Below are positions 36,084 to 43,651 of a stretch of DNA of 64,000 bases, piece by piece. The stretch is taken from the NCBI RefSeq assembly GCF_009758125.1, contig NZ_WRXO01000007.1, positions 299,159 through 363,158 of the forward strand, given 5' to 3'. The position numbers and the translations under genes are program-made. The stretch is from Chitinophaga oryziterrae (GTDB taxonomy: Bacteria > Bacteroidota > Bacteroidia > Chitinophagales > Chitinophagaceae). The notes beneath the pieces were generated by a model. It saw nothing but the letters and a program-made list of their open reading frames with translations, had not been told where the DNA came from and made no database searches. Position 1 is the first letter of the stretch; every line of letters begins with the position of its first letter.

Positions 36084-37449
36084 ATGAGACAATTTTACTC
36101 GAAGAAATTACCTTTGTTATTATTCGGTTTATTTTGTTTGACATTAATATGCTTTTGGGCATGCAGCAAAAAGGACCAATCCTCATTATCAAAAGAAAAA
36201 TTGAATGTATTCTTTGCTTACGCTGGAACAAAACGCTACTATTAAAAGCGCAATTGACCAGTTGCAGCAGCTTAATGCTGATTCTCCTTTTACGATCACG
36301 TCCAGGGAGATGGCCATTTGGGATAATCCCGTGAGTTCGGGTTCTTTAGGGAAAGTTAACTCATTTGATATGCTGTTTCCTGTTATTGGTCAAGATAGCC
36401 TGCTATCCGGGTATTGTAAGGTTACAGTGGAGAAGGGGAAAGTAAAATCGCCTGCTTTTATATCTTATAACCACCTAAAAGGAATGAAAGATGAAGCCCA
36501 GAAATGGCGTATGAGCCAGGCATTTTGGGCATTATCAAAACAAGGGTATAAGATGCCTGAAGCGTTAATTTCTTATCTGTCTGCAAAGAATGGAACTAAT
36601 GATATAACCTCAAGAAAGGTAACTAAGAAAACGTCAACTTCTGCAAGCACGACATCTTGTACGGTTACATTGGATATATATGTGACAATGTATACCAATA
36701 CACAAGATGGGCAGTGCGCATCGACAAGTCAGGAAGAATATTTGAGTGGTATAACCACTGCAATAGTTGAAAATCTGCCAAACGAATTATATAACTATTA
36801 CCAGGAGCCTTATACAGTTATGGCTAATCCTGCCGGTTCTGGGATTATAATTTATGGAAATTCAGATGTCGTGAGTGTCATCGCAAGCTCAAATGGCGCT
36901 AATATTCAACAGATGATTTCAAGTATATTGTCTAACTATTACAATTACTGTATAGTAAATGGCCCCTTCTTGAATTACATGCTGGCCAATGGAACTAATT
37001 GTTCTACTAATGGAGGTGGTGGAGGAAACGGTGTCGGCGGTGGGCCCAATCCTGTTCTTGATGCTAATGGTGTGGAAAATGTGTTGGTTGAAGAGGATGA
37101 AAGTGAGGATAATTATTCGGATTACGACTTAACTAATGGGACTGGAACTGTTGCTATAAAATATTCATATGAAGCACAAATTGCGCGTGACCAGGATACC
37201 TACAATATTCTCAGCGTGGTTATCGATCCAATGACGGCTACCCCGATGACGGTGACCTACAATGATAACAGCGGCAGAGTAGTTACACGTAGCCTAACCT
37301 TATTTGATAAATTGCAGTGGTATGAATTGTTAACTGATCCGAGGCGGGTTAACCTGCATTGGGGGTGCTTGGTGAACGCCAGGTATGTGTATTCAGATGG
37401 TACTGTCAATACCAGGCAGTGGTCGAAAAGTAAAACAATAACTAAATAA
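36084..37449 (+). pseudogene. Frameshifted lipoprotein gene
   Basis: An ATG at 36084 starts a lipoprotein signal (LFGLFCLTLICFWACSKKD, lipobox ending at C27), but the frame stops at 36243. The main body of about 405 residues continues in the next frame from near 36205 (SLLTLEQNATIKSAIDQLQQ). Together they would form a normal-looking 430-residue surface lipoprotein. The joint needs a one-base shift close to AAAAGAAAAA at 36189-36198. The body has paired cysteines, a glycine run (GGGGGNGVGGG) and an acidic patch, and ends in a beta-rich domain. Family not recognised. A sequencing error, a recent mutation or programmed shifting cannot be told apart. Confidence 0.6.
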
Positions 37450-37470
37450 TAGCCCACTAAATGTATTACA

Positions 37471-38745
37471 ATGAATTCAACATACAAGTCAGGTCTTAGC
37501 GCTGGGAAAAACAATTTCGTTGATGAACTGCTCCAGCCCCTTCGCCAGCGGCAACAGGAAATCGTTGGCAACTCGCGTTATGAGCTGATAGCGCTTTTTT
37601 GGGAGATCGGCAAACAGATAGATGAATATAGCCGACAAGGGTCACAGATACCTGCGTTGGCACTTATTCAGGATGAATTGACCGCTAAATTTGGTGGGTT
37701 GTTCAAAGAAGTACAGCTACCTATTATGTGGCGGTTTGCCCAAATGGTTTCAGAGCCTGCGATCATGTCAAAAATGGCGTCTTACTTTGACTGGAATCAT
37801 ATTGCATGCTTTGCCAAACTTCAAAATGAGGAAGAACTTTTTCATTTTATTGACCGCAGCTTCCGGGATAGCTTAAGCGCCGGGCAACTTGAAAAGGAAA
37901 TAGATCTGTTTCATAGAGATGGCAATGCCTCCGATCAATCATCAGGTCTTGCGACTTATACTGTAGATCAGAAGAAGCTTTCCGGATTACTCCCTGAACC
38001 GACAACTGCTCTAACCAATAAAGTACCGAAAGATAGTTTGTATACAGGATCGTTGGCGCCTGCTTTTGCTGAACTGTTCGAATCCAATCCGGAATTTGAC
38101 CATTTGGTGGCACAGGAGGAGATATCCTCGCTATCCTATGCAATCCGCCGGTTAATCCAAAAATTCAGGTCCAGTCATAGCACCAGGATCAATGGCCGCT
38201 TGAATTTGATTTTTCTGGAGTTAGGCCGAATCATCAGCGATAAAATAGCCGGGAATAAAAATAGGGCTGGTGGAGGTATGACGCTGGATCAAATCTCTGC
38301 ATTGCTTCGGGAAAACTATGATAGCCCTGTATTCAGTGAACGCAGTATTGCAGGTATGATCTTATTTCATGAAAAGAGCAATGATAGAAATAAGGCGGCC
38401 CGCATTGCCCACCTTGTAGATTGGGAAGACCTTTTAGCGCTTCTTCAACTCCATGACAGCGAAGACATGCTTATTTATGCCCGCTTGTTGGCACAAAAGA
38501 AACTGACAGTTTCTGACCATATTCCAGATAGTGTTTTGGAGGATGAACGTCGCTTACTGCTGCAAACCACACCCGTGAATAAACAACCTGAGGTTTCCGT
38601 CCCAAAGACAAGAAATTCCGAAGTCAGAATAACGGAAACTTTTGTGGCACTTGATCGGGACATTCTCAATGATGGATTTGTCATGGACATTTTTGGCAAT
38701 CCATATTTCGTGTCGCTGATGCGTGAAGCGTGGAAGCAGGGGTAA
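37471..38745 (+). CDS. DUF1016-type protein with two N-terminal-type domains and no nuclease
   Basis: A 424-residue protein in which the DUF1016 (YhcG) N-terminal winged-helix domain occurs twice: about 15-150 (SRYELIALFWEIGKQIDEYS, then FAQMVSEPAIMSKMASYFDW and HFIDRSFRDSLSAGQLEKEI) and about 225-345 (RLNLIFLELGRIISDKIAG, then LLRENYDSPVFSERSIAGMI). Normal YhcG proteins have one such domain followed by a PD-(D/E)xK nuclease; that part is absent here. The C-terminal end (DILNDGFVMDIFGNPYFVSL) resembles the start of the linker before the nuclease domain, so the protein may be cut short. Role could be nucleic-acid binding or a component of a mobile or defence element. Confidence 0.65.
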   Translation: MNSTYKSGLSAGKNNFVDELLQPLRQRQQEIVGNSRYELIALFWEIGKQIDEYSRQGSQIPALALIQDELTAKFGGLFKEVQLPIMWRFAQMVSEPAIMSKMASYFDWNHIACFAKLQNEEELFHFIDRSFRDSLSAGQLEKEIDLFHRDGNASDQSSGLATYTVDQKKLSGLLPEPTTALTNKVPKDSLYTGSLAPAFAELFESNPEFDHLVAQEEISSLSYAIRRLIQKFRSSHSTRINGRLNLIFLELGRIISDKIAGNKNRAGGGMTLDQISALLRENYDSPVFSERSIAGMILFHEKSNDRNKAARIAHLVDWEDLLALLQLHDSEDMLIYARLLAQKKLTVSDHIPDSVLEDERRLLLQTTPVNKQPEVSVPKTRNSEVRITETFVALDRDILNDGFVMDIFGNPYFVSLMREAWKQG

Positions 38746-39047
38746 ACACCTCGAACAGTTCCTGTATCGGATATTTGCGTGCCTTCTTCCAGCATCTTCG
38801 CAGTGCGATTAGAATAAGAAGAAATACAATCTATTCGTTTGCGGAAGGATTGTATCAGCCCAGATTGCACTCGGCCCCAAGGCTACCTGGTCGGACTATG
38901 TATATAAGGAATCCCCACAAATGAAATCCCCTTTATGAAGTGGATAAATTTACCAGGCAGCATCAGCGCCTCCCTAATAGCCCGGCTCGTGAGCAGATCG
39001 TAAAAGAAGGTTTGCTGTGTCATTTGCTGTGTCAAATTTGTGTCAAC

Positions 39048-39078
39048 GAAAAGGGGAGGAAGGGGGGGAAAGGGGGGA
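39048..39078 (+). other. G-rich homopurine tract
   Basis: Thirty-one purines in a row with G runs of 4, 2, 7 and 6 bases. The opposite strand is a pyrimidine tract. It could form triplex or quadruplex structures; no gene is associated. Confidence 0.5.
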
Positions 39079-39103
39079 TTTTAGGAAAGTAGGAGCATTA
39101 AAA

Positions 39104-39166
39104 ACTCTGTAAATCAATGGCTTACAGAGTTGTGTCGTGCCCAGAACTGGTAAGTTCTCGAACCAA
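39104..39166 (-). repeat. tRNA-3'-end-like sequence with terminator, copy 1
   Basis: Read on the minus strand, 39166-39137 has TTGGTTCGAG and then CCAGTTCTGGGCAC, which resembles the T-arm and acceptor end of a tRNA gene. Six bases later comes a hairpin (arms 39104-39112 and 39122-39130) with a T tract. A related copy is at 61107-61172. The T-loop is five bases too long, so it is not a functional tRNA. Confidence 0.5.
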
Positions 39167-39449
39167 ATAGTATTGATAATGATTAAGTTAATCTTATTAA
39201 AATAATAAATTAGGGCTTGCAAGCAAAATCGCTGCGCCTTATTCAACGCCATATTTAATTCCGATCTGTACGATTATCCTGACAGGAAAAAAACGAACGA
39301 ACCTATCCGCTAAAATGTCCATGTCGATACTATTCAAGTCAATTATCTCCTGAATATATCTTTGGGCTGTGTAAAAACGCTGCTCAATTCTACCTGATAT
39401 GCAGGATAGCCCTTGCCATTGAGAACATCAGGACTGAACAATTAGGAAA

Positions 39450-40500
39450 GGCTGTAAAAAAGCCAGTATTTTTACATAAGTGAGTGTAAGATGATACAGC
39501 AGGCTCTTAAAGCATTTATTAAGAAATGGCGTTAAAATTATCATACGTCAGTAAGCGGAATTATATTAATTTCATTTTTATGCTCTGGCTGCTGTAATAC
39601 TAAGGCTGTTATTTAGGCGAATAGTAAATTCATAGACTTAATTATAAAAATAATGATACGGGTAATTCTTTTCTTAACAGTTTGTTTTCTTTCTTGTGGA
39701 CAACATAGGGTAGAAATAAAAGCAAAAGGCCGGGATATAAAGCTTTTGACCGATAGCACAGTTGACGTATTTTCCAAAAAAAAAGCATCTTTGAATCAGT
39801 TGTTCTTACTAAACAAAGATTCAGCAAAATTTAGTTCACGGGATTTGTGGACATCATTACTTATTGGACATCTATTCGACAAAAAACAAAAAGATGCGGT
39901 TCTTAGATATGAGGATAATGACACAGTTGCAAATGTTATTATTCTGAGGCTGTCAGGAAAAAACTGGGATACTATCTTTTCTACAAAGATTTGTCCAGTG
40001 ACAACAGGTGCTTTTGAAGACCTCATAGAAGTGAGTGACTTTAACGGAGACAATATTCCTGACTTGAAAGTTGTAAAGGAGTATTGGAATATTCATATTG
40101 GAGAAAAGTCTGATCTATGGCTATACAGCAAGAATCATTTTACAAAAGTGCAAGGATTTGATAGTATCATAAGTGCAACATATGATAAACGTACAAACTT
40201 GATTTATTCATATCAAAGCATGGGTTGCGCAGATATGGTTATGTATTTTGGGATTTTCAAAATCATTGGAAATAAAGTGGAAAAAATAAAAGAAATGAGC
40301 TGCGACTGCTGCCTGGAATCTAATGGCAGTTGTATAATTGAGGTGTTTGGACAAAAGCCTTATTTCGTTCCATACAAGGTGGCTTATAAATATGTTCCCA
40401 GTTTTTATGCAGAAGGTGTTAAAGAAAAATGTGAAATGGCTGTAGACAAATAAATAAATGGCGTTATGTCTCTCTATTTTGGTGCTTAGAATAGGGGATT
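39450..40500 (+). repeat. Segmental duplication, full copy
   Basis: Right-hand copy of the duplicated block; it retains the 358 bases (39474-39831) lost from the left copy at 35161-35853. Confidence 0.9.
39653..40453 (+). CDS. Hypothetical lipoprotein
   Basis: A 266-residue protein with a lipoprotein signal (VILFLTVCFLSCG, cysteine at 15). The mature part has an FG-GAP/EF-hand-like loop VSDFNGDNIPDLKVVKEYWN (about 145-165) and a cysteine-rich segment EMSCDCCLESNGSC near 220. Proteins of this style in Bacteroidota bind calcium or act as small surface lipoproteins; no function is known. A nearly identical copy without its first 60 residues lies 4.6 kb to the left, so this is the intact parent or sister. 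Its own promoter is expected in the preceding decayed region. Confidence 0.75.
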   Translation: MIRVILFLTVCFLSCGQHRVEIKAKGRDIKLLTDSTVDVFSKKKASLNQLFLLNKDSAKFSSRDLWTSLLIGHLFDKKQKDAVLRYEDNDTVANVIILRLSGKNWDTIFSTKICPVTTGAFEDLIEVSDFNGDNIPDLKVVKEYWNIHIGEKSDLWLYSKNHFTKVQGFDSIISATYDKRTNLIYSYQSMGCADMVMYFGIFKIIGNKVEKIKEMSCDCCLESNGSCIIEVFGQKPYFVPYKVAYKYVPSFYAEGVKEKCEMAVDK

Positions 40501-40527
40501 TAACGAACCAGTTTTTTAACAGATTTT

Positions 40528-40698
40528 TTATCGACCCATAAAGTTGACCTGGTAGCATAGGTCAATACTTCCTGCAATTATTAGCTTATTACTCTTATAT
40601 CTATATACATGGAAATCGAACCATAGCCCTTTGCTTCTTATTATCATGTCAATTTCTTCTGCAATGATTTTCAATGTCTTTGATATTTCGCTAATGTT
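40528..40698 (-). pseudogene. Fragment of an unknown protein
   Basis: A startless 56-codon frame includes TLKIIAEEIDMIIRSKGLWF then HVYRYKSNKLIIAGSIDL and reads convincingly as protein. It resembles small immunity-type proteins in style only. It starts just right of the duplicated block's end. Confidence 0.35.
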
Positions 40699-40737
40699 TT
40701 AATAGTTCGTATTGTTTTCTGATTTCTACGGCGCTTA

Positions 40738-40935
40738 TTAATTTCTTCCATTTTCACGCGGATATAAAAAAGGAATCTTATCACTTTGTAGAATTTCTTT
40801 TGTATCAATATTCAATGCTGACAAACTTCCGGTAAATCCTGCACCAGTATCAATATTCCAAACATTACAGGCGTGCATAGGTAAATCAGAATTATAAGTT
40901 AACGTTGGTGTATGTCTAACATTGCTGGATGGCAT
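40738..40935 (-). pseudogene. Metallophosphoesterase C-terminal fragment
   Basis: The frame reads HTPTLTYNSDLPMHACNVWN then DTGAGFTGSLSALNIDTKEI, ending RENGRN. This is the last part of a calcineurin-like Ser/Thr-phosphatase family protein: the GHTP histidine, here RHTP, and the DTGAG stretch. About 65 of roughly 240 residues remain, and both metal-binding N-terminal motifs are lost. It overlaps nothing else. Confidence 0.65.
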
Positions 40936-41080
40936 AACTGAATAGATTTATTTGTAATGCAAGATCTATATCGTGCCAAACTACTAATAATATGGTTTTG
41001 GCGCGATATAGATGACGCTCAACTTCAGAGATATGTTTATTGACGTTAAAAAGCCAGAGTACGTTATTATTCAATATGAG

Positions 41081-42013
41081 TTATAGTCTACTAATAAACT
41101 CATTGGCGTAAATAATCAATTGTTTCAACCCCTGTTCCTCCATAGGATAGTGTCCGGCGCCTTTTAGAGTTTTAATGGAGAAAGGGGCTTTAATTCCTGC
41201 CATAGACAGTTTGCTGAGTTCAATTGGCGTCCATCCGTCTTTTTCAGGCTGCGTCAATAGTATCGGGCATTTGTCAAAGGCGGTCACTGCAATAGGTGAT
41301 CTATAAGATGCGTAAGATGCAAGAAACTGTGTTTGGACCGAAGCGCCACCCGAAGCGGAATCATGCAATAAAATTTTCAATGCTTCTTTATGATTGACAA
41401 GATGATTCATTTTCGATACCGCTTTCATCGGTATCCCCATGGTCCTTAAAGGGGTTTTAGATAGCAGGCCAAGGAATGGAAAGGCGAACCATGCAGTATG
41501 TTTATATTTCGATGTATCATTAATGACCTGATAATGGGCATTGTCCAGAAAACACATACCGATGATACCGTACACTTCATCCATGTAGCAGGCTGCATTA
41601 TAAGTGATCATACCACCGGCACTTAAACCATAAAGAATGGGCTTTTTGTAATCCCTTTTTGTTTCCGCATTTACGAAATCCGAAAAGGAAATAACCCAAT
41701 CTTCGTAGGTGATGTTTTTTTGGTTTACTTCGGTCATGCCATAACCGAGATTATCCATAGCGACAACATCGTAGCCGAGTTCAGCCATTTTATGTCCGAA
41801 AATCATATTCAGCAATCGCCCGTTGGTACCGACACCGTGGTGCAGGAAAATCCGGTATTTTGAAGCTGAGTTAGGATAGCGGTCAAGGTGCATTTTATTG
41901 CCTTTCCAAATCCACTCCTCTTCCAGAGGTAAAGTGTTTTCGTTCAGTTGAAAGTCTGCGGGTAACAATTTGTTGACCAGCTTCCAAGCGTTGTTTGAAT
42001 CGTAGGTTTTCAT
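41081..42013 (-). CDS. Alpha/beta hydrolase
   Basis: From the preferred ATG at 42013 the protein has 310 residues; a longer frame from 42064 adds a lysine- and threonine-rich leader without features. The fold signs are IFLHHGVGTNGRLLN (oxyanion region), the nucleophile elbow GLSAGG with S131, an acid in LTQPEKDGWTP, and GAGHYPMEE with the histidine. No signal peptide, so cytoplasmic. It lies 77 bases downstream of a Crp/Fnr-type gene on the same strand, the third hydrolase in this window paired with such a regulator. Substrate unknown. Confidence 0.82.
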   Translation of the reverse strand: MKTYDSNNAWKLVNKLLPADFQLNENTLPLEEEWIWKGNKMHLDRYPNSASKYRIFLHHGVGTNGRLLNMIFGHKMAELGYDVVAMDNLGYGMTEVNQKNITYEDWVISFSDFVNAETKRDYKKPILYGLSAGGMITYNAACYMDEVYGIIGMCFLDNAHYQVINDTSKYKHTAWFAFPFLGLLSKTPLRTMGIPMKAVSKMNHLVNHKEALKILLHDSASGGASVQTQFLASYASYRSPIAVTAFDKCPILLTQPEKDGWTPIELSKLSMAGIKAPFSIKTLKGAGHYPMEEQGLKQLIIYANEFISRL

Positions 42014-42090
42014 TTTTTTGAGTTTAGTTGTCTGTTTTTGTTTGACAGTACAAAGGTGGCCCAAAAAAAAAAGAACCCTCTTAAACTAAT

Positions 42091-42681
42091 TTAAGAAGTG
42101 AGTTTTGCTTTCAATTTACTGAGCCAGACGGGTGTGATGCCCATAAAGCTGGCAATGTTTTGTGCAGGGAAGCGCTGGAACAGAAAACTGTAATTTTCAT
42201 AAAGCCAGCTAAGGTACTCATCGCTGGTCAGGCCCAGCTGGAAATTACGAAAAAGGTCGATGGTCTTCAACAGTTCCTCTGTCTTAAACGTAAAATATTG
42301 GAGCAGGTCGAGTTGCTTGGATACTGCCTGGAACATGAAGTCATAATCAAAAGCAATGACAACAGACCTTTCATTGGCCTTAATTTCATAATTGGTTTTT
42401 TCATGAAAATAGACCGTATCATAGGCTTTAACAAACTCTAGGAAATCTTCGGTATGGAACATGACGGTCCTGTCTTCGCCCCGCGATGTAATAATGCTGC
42501 GAATAAAACTTCCGGAGACAATAAAAAACATCTTTTTATTGTCTGCATTGTACCTGATCAGGAGTTCGTTTTTTTCCAGCTTTAGTACGGTGCATTTTTG
42601 CTCTAGTTCTGCCAGAAATGGATGGTCATCCTTTACCGGAAACTTGTTTCGTAAGACTTTAAAATAATCTGTCTTTTCCAT
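42091..42681 (-). CDS. Crp/Fnr-family transcriptional regulator
   Basis: A 196-residue regulator with a cyclic-nucleotide-binding beta-roll (ELLIRYNADNKKMFFIVSGS, then FHTEDFLEFVKAYDTVYF) and a C-terminal helix-turn-helix (IASFMGITPVWLSKLKAKL). ATG 42681 is preferred to 42693 four codons upstream because the longer leader adds nothing. Like the regulator at 14609 it lacks a clear cAMP-binding cassette. It precedes the hydrolase gene at 41081-42013 and probably controls it. Confidence 0.82.
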   Translation of the reverse strand: MEKTDYFKVLRNKFPVKDDHPFLAELEQKCTVLKLEKNELLIRYNADNKKMFFIVSGSFIRSIITSRGEDRTVMFHTEDFLEFVKAYDTVYFHEKTNYEIKANERSVVIAFDYDFMFQAVSKQLDLLQYFTFKTEELLKTIDLFRNFQLGLTSDEYLSWLYENYSFLFQRFPAQNIASFMGITPVWLSKLKAKLTS

Positions 42682-42966
42682 GTGTAATTTCAAAAGGATT
42701 AATGCAATAGGGTTTATAATATGCCTTGATTATGATGACATAAATATACACTATGTTTCAGAGTATCGGTAACTGCCCAATTTTGTCCCATTGTTTTGCA
42801 AAAAGGGTTGCTAAACTACCATCCTTATATTCATAAAACTGGCTTATTTAAGTTCGATAGATTTAAAACTGGAGGTCTTATTGGCTTTCTTGTCTTTTAG
42901 GAGCTTACATTTTGACTTTGGTTTACCATTAGTATAAATGCTTTGTAACACTTAAAAACCTTAACC

Positions 42967-43203
42967 ATGATTAAAAGAGATGATCTTATTTTGATGAAGG
43001 CAGTGGCAATCTGCTTTAAGCCCTTTTTGAAACCCGAAGAAGCACTTATTTATTGCAACTTAGGCAGAACTCAATTTGCAAAGAATTGCGAGGAATATGG
43101 TGTCTATAAGTCGAATACAGGGTATTATAAGAAAGAGGATATAGATAAAATGTTATCAGGAGAATTGGTGACAACTTCTTCCATCAAACTTAAAGTAGCC
43201 TAG
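42967..43203 (+). CDS. Excisionase-like small HTH protein
   Basis: A 78-residue protein with a MerR/excisionase-type helix-turn-helix: LKPEEALIYCNLGRTQFAKN followed by a wing (GVYKSNTGYYKKEDIDKMLSG). Proteins of this form accompany tyrosine-integrase elements in Bacteroidota. The gene converges with the decayed integrase at 43242-43637, with a perfect hairpin terminator between. It is the only intact part of what was probably a mobile element. Confidence 0.7.
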   Translation: MIKRDDLILMKAVAICFKPFLKPEEALIYCNLGRTQFAKNCEEYGVYKSNTGYYKKEDIDKMLSGELVTTSSIKLKVA

Positions 43204-43208
43204 TAAAG

Positions 43209-43237
43209 AACGGGCCATTCATTTTGAATGGCCCGTT
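43209..43237. terminator. Bidirectional intrinsic terminator
   Basis: Thirteen-base perfect arms (43209-43221 and 43225-43237) with a TTT loop, ending in TT. It separates the excisionase-like gene from the integrase remnant. Confidence 0.85.
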
Positions 43238-43241
43238 TTAC

Positions 43242-43637
43242 TTATATCAGCGTATTAATATCAAACTTAGGTAAGTTACTGATAGCTGCCGTTTGGTCTT
43301 TAGGCTTATGCCTTTTGTAAGTTGCCTGTACCTGTCTGGTAGTGGTATGTCCCATCAGATAAGCAATAGTAGCATCGTCTACATTATTATCTTTTAACAG
43401 GATGGAAAAACTTAACCGGGCTCAAGACCATGTAATTTCCTTTTTTACTCCTGCCCGTTGAACCCATTCGCCCAACACCTTATTAGCTCCGTTTGCTGTT
43501 GGCAGATCGAATACACAGTCATTCGGGTTTGCTTTATTCAATGCGATTCTTTGCATCTCCTGCAGTACTGTTAAGGCAATGGCATGTAGAGTAAGAACAA
43601 CGGGTTTGCCTGTCTTTTTCTGGATAATCCGGGTAAT
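43242..43637 (-). pseudogene. Tyrosine-integrase C-terminal fragment with an in-frame stop
   Basis: The frame reads PVVLTLHAIALTVLQEMQRI, then EWVQRAGVKKEITWS, stop TGA, then ARLSFSILL, NVDDATIAYLMGHTTTRQVQ and ATYKRHKPK. This matches the catalytic half of a phage-integrase type recombinase, including the HTTT region and the nucleophile tyrosine in ATYKRH. The TGA replaces a residue between ITWS and ARLS. The first half of the gene is lost where it abuts the dehydratase gene at 43652. Confidence 0.8.
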
Positions 43638-43651
43638 TAATCTTCCAACAC

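Larger units (their letters stand above)
38746..39652. other. Noncoding or decayed region
   Basis: No intact gene in about 900 bases. It contains a homopurine tract (39048-39078), a hairpin-plus-tRNA-end-like repeat (39104-39166), and short coding-like scraps, including a lipobox-like LCSGCCNTKAV near 39590. Confidence 0.5.

Noticed and set aside
39137..39166. Possible tRNA gene on the minus strand
   Set aside because: The T-loop is too long, the T-stem does not pair in the normal five bases, and no anticodon arm or D-arm can be found upstream; only the 3' part resembles a tRNA.
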